This document shows, piece after piece, positions 16,153 through 23,587 of a stretch of DNA of 33,264 nucleotides; positions within the stretch are counted from its first letter, which is position 1; each line of letters starts with the position of its first letter. This stretch comes from Oscillospiraceae bacterium (GTDB taxonomy: Bacteria > Bacillota > Clostridia > UBA1381 > UBA9506), in assembly GCA_015068905.1 (NCBI GenBank), contig SVJQ01000016.1, positions 1-33,264 of the forward strand, in the 5' to 3' direction. Under the pieces are notes generated by a model, which saw only the letters and a program-made list of their open reading frames with translations, had not been told where the DNA came from and did no database searches. Both the position numbers and the translations under genes were made by a program.

Positions 16153-17289
16153 TTACCAGAACATGGGCTCAAAGCCTTTTAATTTGTACATCGCCTCAAC
16201 GAAGTAATATTCGCCGTATACTCTGGAAACGTGGAAATCTGCCGCATAAGAGCCGGTAACATTTAACAAAATTGCCTCGCTGTTATCGGTAAAGTCGCAA
16301 TGGTTATCCACCAGCGCTTTCATCATTTTCAGTGCCGCATCCATATACATTTTCTTTTCAAATTCAGGTACAACTTTTGCAATTTCAATCATACCGCAAG
16401 CCGCAATAGCGCCGGCTGAGGTGTCAAGATAAACAGGTTCTGCCGGTGCTCTGAAGTCAGAAAGGGGCACATAGTCGGTCGATACAACGTTTGCAATAAA
16501 GTAATGAGCAACATTTTTAGCAGCATCTAAATATCTCTGCTCGCCGGTGTGAATATAGCTCAGTACATAGCCGTAAATTGCCCACGCCTGACCGCGGGAC
16601 CAGGATGAATGTTCAACATCATAACCCTGAGTATGGCTTGCAGGGCCTAAGCATTCGCCGGTTTCAATGTCATAGTTTAAAATGTGGTAAACAGAGCCAT
16701 CAGGACGGATGTGGTTTGCAAGGGTTTTGTCTGCATGATGCATAGCCATCTGCTTCATGGCAATGTTGTTGGTTTCCTTTGCTGCCCAGTACAGAAGGGG
16801 CACATTCAGCATACTGTCAATGATAACCCAACCCTGAACGTCATCTTCGTTCCACGCCTTAATGAACTCACCGTTTACGTTATATCTTGCTGCCAGCACA
16901 GCCGCTGCGTGCAAGTTACGGTTTTTGGATTTTTCATTGCCGGTCAGTTTATAGTTTGCGCCGGCAGAAATATGCCACATAAAGCCAACGTCGTGGTGCA
17001 AAATCTCATAAGCCTCCAGCGCTTTATCCAATGTTTCTTCGCCGTTTTCTGCAGTCTGGCGGAAGGTGTCCTCACCTGTTGCGGCATACATCAGCCACAT
17101 AATACCGGGCCAGAAGCCGTTTGTCCAGCTGCCTGCCTTGCCGCCGGATTTATCATCATACTTACCGGTTTCATCAGTACCCAAAGGCAGAGTGTTTCTT
17201 GTAGTAACGCTGACTTTGCGAAGTTTGTCAACCATTTTATCCCAGGTTTCATCAATCCAAGGCTTGTTCTGTGCTAATAACTGTTCCAT
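16153..17289 (-). CDS. Glycoside hydrolase family 88 (unsaturated glucuronyl hydrolase)
   Basis: A 378-residue (alpha/alpha)6-barrel hydrolase. GH88 enzymes remove the unsaturated uronic acid that lyases leave at the non-reducing end of glycosaminoglycan or similar oligosaccharides, by hydrating the C4-C5 double bond. The two conserved aspartates of the family are visible: D100 in HHDVGFMW and D158 in IIDSMLNVPLL. SWTNGFWPGIMW, HTQGYDVEHSSWSRGQAWAIYG and ADFHVSRVYGEYYFVEA are further family blocks. No signal peptide, so it acts in the cytoplasm on imported disaccharides. The start at 17289 has AGGAGG 7 nt upstream; a frame extending to 17388 is not supported. It is monocistronic with its own promoter. 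No lyase, sulfatase or sugar transporter lies nearby. Confidence 0.92.
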   Translation of the reverse strand: MEQLLAQNKPWIDETWDKMVDKLRKVSVTTRNTLPLGTDETGKYDDKSGGKAGSWTNGFWPGIMWLMYAATGEDTFRQTAENGEETLDKALEAYEILHHDVGFMWHISAGANYKLTGNEKSKNRNLHAAAVLAARYNVNGEFIKAWNEDDVQGWVIIDSMLNVPLLYWAAKETNNIAMKQMAMHHADKTLANHIRPDGSVYHILNYDIETGECLGPASHTQGYDVEHSSWSRGQAWAIYGYVLSYIHTGEQRYLDAAKNVAHYFIANVVSTDYVPLSDFRAPAEPVYLDTSAGAIAACGMIEIAKVVPEFEKKMYMDAALKMMKALVDNHCDFTDNSEAILLNVTGSYAADFHVSRVYGEYYFVEAMYKLKGFEPMFW

Positions 17290-17352
17290 ATAATTGCCTC
17301 CTGTAAGCAAAAAATTCAAATGTAAAAGCCGAAAGTTGTCTCGGTTACCCAT

Positions 17353-17381
17353 ATTATACACGAAACAGACAGCACACGCAA
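17353..17381 (-). promoter_or_regulatory. GH88 gene promoter
   Basis: On the minus strand TTGCGT (17376-17381), a 17-nt spacer and TATAAT (17353-17358). The leader to the ATG is about 55 nt. I saw no clear operator repeat. Confidence 0.65.
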
Positions 17382-17471
17382 GTATCAAAAAGTGATATTT
17401 ATATACATTTCTTCACAAAAGATATTTTCTGTTATAAATTTTTATGTAAATCTGGAAAACGGCCTCTCTTC

Positions 17472-17711
17472 TCATCCAAAATTATGGCGAGATCCTGCAT
17501 CTATATTGTGTTTTTCAAATATGCCCACTATTTTCTCAACTACATCAAAATCACTCTCTATAGCTTCATCCTGAATAACGTTCTGTATCTCATAAAGCGC
17601 TTTAAGTGCAACAGAATTTATTACATCATCTGTATCTAAATAAATGTATTCAATGGCATCATTAATAGCGTCTGCTACTGCTCCGGCAAAGATTTCAAGC
17701 TTTATGTCCAT
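17472..17711 (-). CDS. Small acidic protein of unknown function (79 aa), divergent from an XRE regulator
   Basis: A 79-residue, acidic, mostly helical protein; no motif I recognise and no membrane segment. Coding is supported by AAAGGAG at normal distance from the ATG and by a consensus promoter (17767-17795). It is divergent from the XRE-family gene at 17834, and a 25-bp palindrome covers its -10 region, so it is probably repressed by that regulator. Its residues include several VxxAI/DAI helical repeats (VADAINDAIEYIYLDTDD). It could be an antitoxin-like, immunity or housekeeping protein; none of these is shown by the sequence. The stop is followed by about 90 nt of AT-rich sequence with no clear terminator. 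Confidence 0.7.
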   Translation of the reverse strand: MDIKLEIFAGAVADAINDAIEYIYLDTDDVINSVALKALYEIQNVIQDEAIESDFDVVEKIVGIFEKHNIDAGSRHNFG

Positions 17712-17746
17712 AAACTGCTCCTTTTTCTATAACAAAAAATTCTAAT

Positions 17747-17771
17747 ATAATATTCATATTATGAATATTAT
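17747..17771. promoter_or_regulatory. 25-bp palindromic operator candidate
   Basis: ATAATATTCATA, one central T, TATGAATATTAT: a perfect 12-bp inverted repeat. It overlaps the -10 box of the 79-aa gene and lies 63 nt upstream of the XRE gene. Dyad symmetry and position fit the operator of the adjacent XRE dimer. Confidence 0.6.
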
Positions 17772-17795
17772 ATTCCAAACTTTTATGAGTGTCAA
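17767..17795 (-). promoter_or_regulatory. Promoter of the 79-aa gene
   Basis: On the minus strand TTGACA (17790-17795), a 17-nt spacer and TATAAT (17767-17772), full consensus. The -10 lies within the palindrome at 17747-17771. Confidence 0.8.
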
Positions 17796-17833
17796 GAATT
17801 TTTTATGCAATAATAGAATAAAGGGGTGGAAGC

Positions 17834-18055
17834 ATGAAAAATATAAAATTGATTCGCGTAATAAATGATTATACGCAACTAAAAGTGCAAATGGAAACCG
17901 GAATCAGCCAAAGCGTGCTTTCAAAATACGAATGCGGTGAGCTTTTGCCAACAAGTGAAAATCTAATGATTTTAGCAAAATTTTATAAAACAAGTGTGGA
18001 CTTTCTTCTTGATTTAACAGATGAACAAGCGCCATATCCACCTAAGGAAAAATAA
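17834..18055 (+). CDS. XRE-family helix-turn-helix transcriptional regulator (73 aa)
   Basis: A 73-residue protein that is essentially one Cro/CI-type HTH domain (about residues 5-62). The recognition region is QMETGISQSVLSKYECGELLPTSENLMILAKFY, with the typical SxxxLSKYExGxxxP pattern, followed by KTSVDFLLDLTDE. The first helix is slightly unusual: YTQLKVQMETGIS replaces the common QxELAxxxGIS pattern. AAGGGGTGGAAGC precedes the ATG. It ends at a terminator (18068-18097). With no other domain it probably works as a dimer repressing its own region through the palindrome at 17747-17771. Confidence 0.88.
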   Translation: MKNIKLIRVINDYTQLKVQMETGISQSVLSKYECGELLPTSENLMILAKFYKTSVDFLLDLTDEQAPYPPKEK

Positions 18056-18067
18056 GGGCATAAATAT

Positions 18068-18097
18068 CCACCCGTACACATATAGCGGGTGGTTTTT
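18068..18097 (+). terminator. Intrinsic terminator after the XRE gene
   Basis: CCACCCG (18068-18074), 11-nt loop, CGGGTGG (18086-18092), then TTTTTCATTTTT. It starts 12 nt after the stop codon. Confidence 0.8.
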
Positions 18098-18164
18098 CAT
18101 TTTTAGGCATACCCCTAATACAACCAGCTACCCATAAATGGGTTATGCAGAAGCTTCTTCTATG

Positions 18165-18264
18165 TAAAGGGGTCCAGGGGCAACGCCCCTGTGTCGTTTT
18201 AAGGGGGTATGGGGGAGAATCGAAACTCCCCCATGTTTTTGCTACTTTTGTCGCACAAAAGTAG
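18165..18264. repeat. Intergenic hairpin cluster, first half
   Basis: Three perfect hairpins follow one another: CAGGGGC/GCCCCTG (18175-18191), ATGGGGGAG/CTCCCCCAT (18209-18234, loop AATCGAAA) and CTACTTTTGT/ACAAAAGTAG (18242-18264). The GGGGTCCAGGGGCAACGCCCCTG motif with the following GGGGGAGAATCGAAACTCCCCC block is a type of intergenic repeat I associate with Clostridia genomes. No gene with a ribosome binding site is present; a minus-strand frame across it is not credible. Confidence 0.6.
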
Positions 18265-18288
18265 GCCCGCCCGGCAGGGCATATAAAA

Positions 18289-18393
18289 TGAAAATGCAAA
18301 GCATTTTCTACACCTCATCCGTCAAAACCTATGGTTTTGCCACCTTCCCCTTGAGGGGAAGGCTTTACTACTCAACAGCAAAAGCCTTTTTGG
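18289..18393. repeat. Intergenic hairpin cluster, second half
   Basis: Four further hairpins: GAAAATGC/GCATTTTC (18290-18308), CAAAACC/GGTTTTG (18323-18339), CCTTCCCC/GGGGAAGG (18343-18362) and AAGGCTTT/AAAGCCTT (18359-18388). The last two share bases 18359-18362, so they are mutually exclusive. The CACCTCATCCGTCA ... CCACCTTCCCC arrangement resembles a widespread intergenic repeat of gut Clostridia. It is non-coding as far as I can see. Confidence 0.6.
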
Positions 18394-18434
18394 AACCATC
18401 AGGTAAGTTGGTGGTTTTCGTTACAAAAAAAGTA

Positions 18435-18463
18435 AAAAGCCACGGGCGTTGCCCGTGGCTTTT
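18435..18463 (-). terminator. Intrinsic terminator after serS
   Basis: AAAAGCCACGGGC (18435-18447), loop GTT, GCCCGTGGCTTTT (18451-18463), a perfect 13-bp stem. On the minus strand T-rich sequence follows; it lies 12 nt after the serS stop. A/T on both sides suggests it works in both directions. Confidence 0.88.
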
Positions 18464-18475
18464 CATTTTCACTTA

Positions 18476-19750
18476 TTATTTCGGGTTAATCACGTCTGTA
18501 CCCATGAACGGAATCAGTGCTTCAGGGATACGAACAGAACCGTCAGCATTCTGATAGTTTTCCAAAATTGCTGCAACAGTACGGCCAACAGCCACACCGG
18601 AGCCGTTTAAGGTATGCACAAACTGAGGCTTATCCTTAGGTGAACGCTTAAACTTAATACCGGCACGACGCGCCTGGAAGTCTTCAAAGTTACTGCAGGA
18701 AGAAATTTCTACATAACGGTTATAGCTGGGCATCCAGACCTCAAGGTCATATTTCATAGCAGCGGTAAAGCCTAAGTCACCAACACAGATTTTAACCACA
18801 CGATACGGCAGACCCAGACCCTTTAACACGTTTTCAGCGTCATTTACCAAAGATTCAAGCTCTTCATAAGACTTTTCAGGGTCAGCAAACTTAACAAGCT
18901 CAACCTTGTTGAACTGGTGCTGACGGATTAAGCCACGGGTGTCACGACCGGCAGAACCTGCTTCAGCACGGAAGCAAGCAGAATATGCAACGTGACGGAT
19001 AGGCAGCTCGTCTGCTGATAAAATCTGGTCACGGTACAGGTTTGTAACAGGCACCTCAGCCGTGGGAATTAAGAAATAATCAGTGCCCACAACCTTAAAA
19101 GCATCCTCTTCAAACTTAGGCAGCTGACCGGTACCAACCATAGAATTTCTGTGTACCATGTAGGGCGGGAAAATTTCGGTATAACCGTGCTGTTCTGTGT
19201 GCATATTCAGGAAATAGTTAATGACTGCACGTTCTAAACGAGCACCTAAATCCTTATATACAGTAAAGCGCGCACCGGTGATTTTTGCAGCCTTACCAAA
19301 ATCCAAAATATCCAGTTTTTCGCCTAAATCCCAGTGTGCCTGAGGTTCAAAGTCAAACTTTGTAGGCTCAGAGAATTTTCTGATTTCAACATTATCCTCA
19401 TCGGTGTCACCGTCAGGAACGGTATCGTTGGGGATGTTGGGAATCCGAAGCATCATCGCATCAATTGACTCTTCTAGCTCACGAACTTTAGCATCAAGTG
19501 CTTTAATTTCTTCAGATAACTTCTTCATTTCTTCAAAGATGGGGGCAACATCGCCACCCTCTTTTTTTATCTGCGGAATCTGCTTGCTGACAGCATTCTG
19601 CTTGCTTTTTAACTGTTCAGCCTCATACAAAGCGTCACGACGCTGACTATCTAAAGCTAACAGTTCATCAATTTTATCTTCTTCCTTACGGCGAGCCAGA
19701 GCTGCCTTTACCTTTTCGGGCTCTTGTCTGATTAATTTAATGTCAAGCAT
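18476..19750 (-). CDS. serS: Seryl-tRNA synthetase
   Basis: A 424-residue class II aminoacyl-tRNA synthetase charging tRNA-Ser (and tRNA-Sec if present). The N-terminal antiparallel coiled-coil arm (about residues 25-105, rich in K, E and Q) contacts the tRNA long variable arm. Motif 2 appears as [15 protein letters not shown] with the QFNKVEL strand; motif 3 is [18 protein letters not shown] near the C-terminus. GGGAG lies about 7 nt before the ATG. It follows the DUF4446 gene by 20 nt and ends at the hairpin 18435-18463. There is no T-box leader upstream; it seems to be transcribed from the origin-side operon. Confidence 0.97.
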   Translation of the reverse strand: MLDIKLIRQEPEKVKAALARRKEEDKIDELLALDSQRRDALYEAEQLKSKQNAVSKQIPQIKKEGGDVAPIFEEMKKLSEEIKALDAKVRELEESIDAMMLRIPNIPNDTVPDGDTDEDNVEIRKFSEPTKFDFEPQAHWDLGEKLDILDFGKAAKITGARFTVYKDLGARLERAVINYFLNMHTEQHGYTEIFPPYMVHRNSMVGTGQLPKFEEDAFKVVGTDYFLIPTAEVPVTNLYRDQILSADELPIRHVAYSACFRAEAGSAGRDTRGLIRQHQFNKVELVKFADPEKSYEELESLVNDAENVLKGLGLPYRVVKICVGDLGFTAAMKYDLEVWMPSYNRYVEISSCSNFEDFQARRAGIKFKRSPKDKPQFVHTLNGSGVAVGRTVAAILENYQNADGSVRIPEALIPFMGTDVINPK

Positions 19751-19770
19751 GTTTTTCTCCCTTTCTTATA

Positions 19771-20283
19771 CTATCTCTCTATGTTTCTTTGATAATTTAA
19801 TTTTGCTGTTTTGATTGCTTCCATATCTTCTTCTGACAATTCAAAAACTGAGGTGCCGTTGTGAATCGGCTTTAAATAAGTTGCTGTTTGCTGACTAGTA
19901 TAGACACCGTTAATGACAAAACCGGTATCAGAGTCATCTAAAACAGCAGCTGCAAAGCTTAAGTTTCCATTATTACCGCCAAAAGCGTTATAACGGACGG
20001 AACCAATTTTTTTCACACAGGCTCTTGATTCTTTTTCAAGATTTTTAAGTCTTTCTTCAGCCTGATTATAATGATTCATGATATCAGAACATTTTTCGTA
20101 ATAATTGATAATTGCTTCTGTAATATCACGACCGGAACCGTCACGCATAATTTTTTTGTAACGGCGTTTTGCACGGACTGACATAATAAATGAAATAAAT
20201 GCAAATAAAAAACCAAGCAAACAAAATCCGGCGCAAGACGCCAGTAATATTTCCATAGAAATAAAATATCCGAAAATTTCCAT
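19771..20283 (-). CDS. DUF4446 family protein with N-terminal membrane segment
   Basis: A 170-residue protein. One membrane helix lies near residues 10-35, then a basic stretch (RAKRRYKKIMR) and a coiled-coil-like region (about 55-90). The C-terminal DUF4446 domain has IGSVRYNAFGGNNGNLSFAAAVLDD, then the GFVINGVYTSQQTATYLKPI strand pair. DUF4446 proteins are found next to parAB in many Firmicutes; their function is not known. The best Shine-Dalgarno (AAAGGAG) is about 14 nt from the ATG, a little far. An internal ATG at residue 10 is the alternative start. It lies between parB (147-nt AT-rich gap) and serS (20 nt). Confidence 0.82.
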   Translation of the reverse strand: MEIFGYFISMEILLASCAGFCLLGFLFAFISFIMSVRAKRRYKKIMRDGSGRDITEAIINYYEKCSDIMNHYNQAEERLKNLEKESRACVKKIGSVRYNAFGGNNGNLSFAAAVLDDSDTGFVINGVYTSQQTATYLKPIHNGTSVFELSEEDMEAIKTAKLNYQRNIER

Positions 20284-20429
20284 ATAAAACTTCTTTTCTC
20301 CTTTGTACCCTATAAAATTCGCTTAAAACTGTTTAAAATTTAATTTTTTATTTTTATAAATGAAACTGCACTTAAAATTTTTAAAAATCTAAAATAGAGC
20401 CATTTTTAAGCTTCCATATTTTTACAAAT

Positions 20430-21281
20430 TTACTTAATTTTATTCATAATTCTTTCAAAATCTTCATTATTATAATATTCTATTTCAATTTTACCACGAT
20501 TTTTCTTATTATGAATTTTTACCTTAGTACCTAATGAATTTGAAAGCTTTTTCTCAATGCTTGCTAAATAACGGCGCAATTCTTCATCAACCGGATTTTT
20601 CTTTTTCGGTTTTTTCTCAGTGAGCAGCACTTTGATATATGCTTCCGTCTGGCGGACATTTAAGCCATCAGCCACAATTTTTCTTGCTGCCATAAGCTGA
20701 ACACCCTCATTATCAGTTGCAAGCAAGGCTCTGACATGACCTACGGTTAATTCTTTTTTCAACACTAACTCTTTAATTTCATCACAAAGTGACAACAAAC
20801 GAACACTGTTTGCAACGGCAGAACGGCTTTTGCCGACCTTTTGCGCCACCTGTTCCTGCGTCAGTGAGAATAAATCCATCAGCTCTTTATAGCCTCTTGC
20901 TTCTTCAAAAGGATTCAAATCTTCTCTCTGCAGATTTTCAACTAAAGCAATTTCCATTGTCTCACGATCGTTAAAATCACGAATAACAACAGGAATTTGC
21001 TTGAGCCCTGCAAGCTTTGCCGCACGCCATCTGCGTTCACCGGCAATAATTTTATAAAAACCGTTGTCAAGCTTTTTTACAACTATAGGCTGCAAAACAC
21101 CATATTTTTTAATAGAGTCAGACAAAGTTTCCAGCTTTTCAGGGTCAAATTCAGTTCTCGGCTGTTCTTTATTCGGCTCAATCTGTGAAATTTTAAGTGT
21201 TATGGTTTGTTCTTGTGTTACGTCAATCGCTTCGTCGGTATTCATTAAAGCACCAAGGCCTTTTCCTAATCCCTTTTTCAT
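20430..21281 (-). CDS. parB: Chromosome partitioning protein ParB (Spo0J)
   Basis: A 283-residue DNA-clamp CTPase that loads at parS and spreads along the chromosome, positioning origins with ParA. The basic N-terminus KKGLGKGLGAL fits the ParA-stimulating peptide. The CTP-binding motifs are GERRWR (81-86) and ENLQREDLNP (115-124). The HTH for parS recognition is about 141-163 (TQEQVAQKVGKSRSAVANSVRLL). The C-terminal dimerisation part is lysine-rich. It overlaps parA by 4 nt (ATGA), so translation is coupled. Its cognate sites lie at 22149-22164 and 22208-22223. The 20284-20429 stretch downstream is AT-rich with no structure that I can call. Confidence 0.96.
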   Translation of the reverse strand: MKKGLGKGLGALMNTDEAIDVTQEQTITLKISQIEPNKEQPRTEFDPEKLETLSDSIKKYGVLQPIVVKKLDNGFYKIIAGERRWRAAKLAGLKQIPVVIRDFNDRETMEIALVENLQREDLNPFEEARGYKELMDLFSLTQEQVAQKVGKSRSAVANSVRLLSLCDEIKELVLKKELTVGHVRALLATDNEGVQLMAARKIVADGLNVRQTEAYIKVLLTEKKPKKKNPVDEELRRYLASIEKKLSNSLGTKVKIHNKKNRGKIEIEYYNNEDFERIMNKIK

Positions 21282-22063
21282 GACTTATCTGACTCCTTTC
21301 TGTCATTATTTTTCACAATTTCTTTCGCAAGTTTCAAGTAACTGCGTGCACCTTTTGAAAATTTATCATAAGAAATAATGGGTTCACCGTAACCGGGTGC
21401 CTCAGAAAGCCGCACATTTCTCGGTATAACGGTCTTGCACACACTATCGGGGAAGAATTTTTGGACTTCCTCCATTACCTGATTCGAAAGATTTGTTCTG
21501 GAATCATACATTGTGAGAAGAACACCCTCTAAGCTGAGTTTGGGGTTTACGCTTTTTTTCAGGTTTTTAATGGTCTGAACCATCATAGATAAACCCTCTA
21601 AGGCATAATACTCACATTGAATAGGAATAAGTAGACTATCCGCTGCTGCAAAAGCATTCAGCGTCAAAAGCCCCAATGACGGCGGACAGTCAATGATAAT
21701 ATAATCATAATCATCCAAAACCGCCTTTAAGCCTTGCTTTAAAAGGTTGTTTCTGTCATCCATAGATACCAGCTCAACCTCAGCACCGGCAAGGTCAATA
21801 TTAGAAGGACAAACCCATAAATTTTTAGATTTTGTTTCAACAATCACCTCAGAAACCGGTGTTTTATTGATGAGAACATCATAAACAGAGCTGTTTATAC
21901 TGTCTTTATCCACACCGGCACCACTTGACGCGTTACCCTGAGGATCAAAATCAATGAGTAATACCTTTTTTTTCAGAGTTCCAATGCAGGCTGCCAAATT
22001 AACAGCGGTTGTAGTTTTGCCCACGCCGCCTTTTTGATTTGCTACAGCAATCACTTTTGCCAT
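21278..22063 (-). CDS. parA: Chromosome partitioning ATPase ParA (Soj)
   Basis: A 261-residue ParA/MinD-type ATPase. The deviant Walker A is KGGVGKTT (residues 11-18), followed by LLIDFDPQGNASSG and the IIIDCPPSLGLLTLNA Walker B block. It binds DNA non-specifically as an ATP dimer and is released by ParB. The start has AAAGGAATGG upstream with an AAAGG directly abutting the ATG. It follows greA after a terminator flanked by two parS sites, so it likely has its own promoter in the 22064-22170 interval, though none matches consensus clearly. Confidence 0.96.
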   Translation of the reverse strand: MAKVIAVANQKGGVGKTTTAVNLAACIGTLKKKVLLIDFDPQGNASSGAGVDKDSINSSVYDVLINKTPVSEVIVETKSKNLWVCPSNIDLAGAEVELVSMDDRNNLLKQGLKAVLDDYDYIIIDCPPSLGLLTLNAFAAADSLLIPIQCEYYALEGLSMMVQTIKNLKKSVNPKLSLEGVLLTMYDSRTNLSNQVMEEVQKFFPDSVCKTVIPRNVRLSEAPGYGEPIISYDKFSKGARSYLKLAKEIVKNNDRKESDKS

Positions 22064-22148
22064 CCTTTAAACCATTCCTTTCTGCAGTTGGAATTTGATA
22101 TATTCTATTTTACCACAGTTTATGGCTGTTTTCAAGAGTTTTTTATAT

Positions 22149-22164
22149 TGTTTCATGTGAAACA
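22149..22164. promoter_or_regulatory. parS site 1
   Basis: TGTTTCATGTGAAACA, one base from the bacterial parS consensus TGTTTCACGTGAAACA, in the intergenic region upstream of parA. It is the binding site for ParB. Confidence 0.85.
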
Positions 22165-22170
22165 ATATAA

Positions 22171-22208
22171 AAAAATACCCTTGTAAAATGACTTACAAGA
22201 GTATTTTT
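22171..22208 (-). terminator. greA terminator, between two parS sites
   Basis: CTTGTAA (22180-22186), 6-nt loop, TTACAAG (22193-22199), extended beyond one C/A mismatch by AAAAATAC/GTATTTTT. On the minus strand a T run follows. Confidence 0.8.
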
Positions 22209-22223
22209 GTTTCACGTGAAACT
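22208..22223. promoter_or_regulatory. parS site 2
   Basis: TGTTTCACGTGAAACT, identical to the consensus at 15 of 16 positions, ending on the last base of the greA stop codon. It is 59 bp from site 1. Confidence 0.88.
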
Positions 22224-22699
22224 TATTTGCTTATTTCGAGAATTTTCATCTCAAATGAGCCATTTGGAGCCTCTACAGTGACCGTGTCACCAATCTTTGC
22301 TCCAATTAAAGCCTTACCTACGGGAGATTCATCAGAAATTTTATTTTCCATGGGGTTTGCTTCTTCAGATCCAACGATATAATATTCCTCTTCTTCTTCC
22401 ATATCAATGTCTAATACTTTAACCTTGATACCCATAGAAACAACATCGGTAGAAATATCTTCATCATCTATAATTTTTGCATTTTTCAGCATTTTTTCTA
22501 ATTTTACGATTTTAAGTTCAACTTCTGCTTGTTCATTCTTTGCTTCATCATATTCTGCATTTTCAGATAAGTCACCAAAACCGAGAGCAACTTTAATTTT
22601 TTCAGAAATCTCTTTTCTTTTTTCTGTTTTTAAATATTCAAGCTCACGCTCTCTTTCTTTTAATCCCTCGTATGTGAGAAAGACTGTCTTTTCAGACAT
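22223..22699 (-). CDS. greA: Transcription elongation factor GreA
   Basis: A 158-residue factor, exactly the usual GreA length, that enters the RNA polymerase secondary channel and stimulates cleavage of backtracked RNA. The N-terminal coiled coil (about 1-75) has the tip motif [16 protein letters not shown] with acidic D43 and E46. The C-terminal FKBP-like domain includes [23 protein letters not shown]. The start at 22699 has AAAGGG about 9 nt upstream; upstream in-frame TTG (22717) and ATG (22708) lie in or on the binding site. It is 74 nt downstream of the unknown gene ending at 22774 and is followed directly by parS and a terminator. Confidence 0.96.
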   Translation of the reverse strand: MSEKTVFLTYEGLKERERELEYLKTEKRKEISEKIKVALGFGDLSENAEYDEAKNEQAEVELKIVKLEKMLKNAKIIDDEDISTDVVSMGIKVKVLDIDMEEEEEYYIVGSEEANPMENKISDESPVGKALIGAKIGDTVTVEAPNGSFEMKILEISK

Positions 22700-22773
22700 T
22701 TTAGTCATCCCTTTCAACCTATTATCATTCTTTAGTTATCTATTATAAACAAAAACATACTGTTTGTCAATCA

Positions 22774-23562
22774 TTATTTTATGAATTTTATTACACGGAC
22801 GGAATATGTCTTAAAAAAGCTTTTTACACTTTGTGTTGAAATATTGCCATACAGTTGATAAATCAAGAACTCTAAGGTATTTTGATTTAACCTTGCATAG
22901 GGTATAATTTCTTTAAAAATATTTTTTGCAGAAAAAAGTATCTCTGTCATATTTTCATTATTAAAGAATATATCAGCCATGTCACAAGAACCGTCAAATA
23001 AAATAACAATATCCTTTTCCTGTTTTTTTATTTGACCGACTATTTCAATAAACAAACCATATTCATATAGAAAAAAAGAAGTTAAATCAGAAAAGAGTGT
23101 CGGATTTTCTGTTTTAATTTTAATTCTTTTTATATGTTTATATACCTTTAATATAAATTCCTTTGCAACATCAGGCTTATTGGTTATTAATTTAAGTGTT
23201 GCATCACTCAGTTCTGTGCCTGCGCTCTCGGCGCATTTCCTTAGTATATCATAAAGCTTATAATTTATAACAGAATTTCCGTCAAAAAATTTAAAATGAC
23301 CCTTTAACATTGAACTGACCGGAAGTAATTTTGCGTGGTCTGATAATAAGACACTATCAATATTTTCTTCTTTTAAATAAGAAAGAAAACGAAGCATCAT
23401 TTTTTTTGACGGGTTTTCCTCTGTAATCGGCAATTTATAAACTAAAACTTCTTTTTTATTAACCATAACTGTCGATTTAACTTTTTTAAATGCCTTTTTT
23501 ATAAAAAAACGTTGTTCCCATTTTGTAAAAATGGGTTCAAAGTGAATAATCGCTGATTTCAT
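22774..23562 (-). CDS. Protein of unknown function (262 aa) in the dnaN block
   Basis: I do not recognise this family. The 262-residue protein has no signal peptide or membrane segment, is rich in K, I, F and N, and ends in a basic stretch (VRVIKFIK). The order of predicted strands and helices suggests a soluble alpha/beta protein in two parts: IDSVLLSDHAKLL with FKFFDG in the first half, and KDIVILFDGSCDMADIFF with IPYARLNQNTLEFLIYQLYG in the second. The ATG at 23562 has GGAGG 6 nt upstream; an extension to 23613 would run into the preceding gene. It lies 25 nt after the RNase M5-like gene and 74 nt before greA. Co-transcription with dnaN suggests a role in replication or RNA metabolism, but that is only context. 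Confidence 0.75.
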   Translation of the reverse strand: MKSAIIHFEPIFTKWEQRFFIKKAFKKVKSTVMVNKKEVLVYKLPITEENPSKKMMLRFLSYLKEENIDSVLLSDHAKLLPVSSMLKGHFKFFDGNSVINYKLYDILRKCAESAGTELSDATLKLITNKPDVAKEFILKVYKHIKRIKIKTENPTLFSDLTSFFLYEYGLFIEIVGQIKKQEKDIVILFDGSCDMADIFFNNENMTEILFSAKNIFKEIIPYARLNQNTLEFLIYQLYGNISTQSVKSFFKTYSVRVIKFIK

Positions 23563-23587
23563 AAAAAACCTCCATACATTGTAAGTA

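Noticed and set aside
18042-18299. Minus-strand reading frame of 85 codons across the hairpin cluster
   Set aside because: It runs through several palindromes, has no convincing ribosome binding site and reads like the spurious proteins often called from intergenic repeats.
18288-18554. Plus-strand reading frame of 88 codons overlapping the end of serS
   Set aside because: It starts in a hairpin, crosses the serS terminator and overlaps serS antisense.
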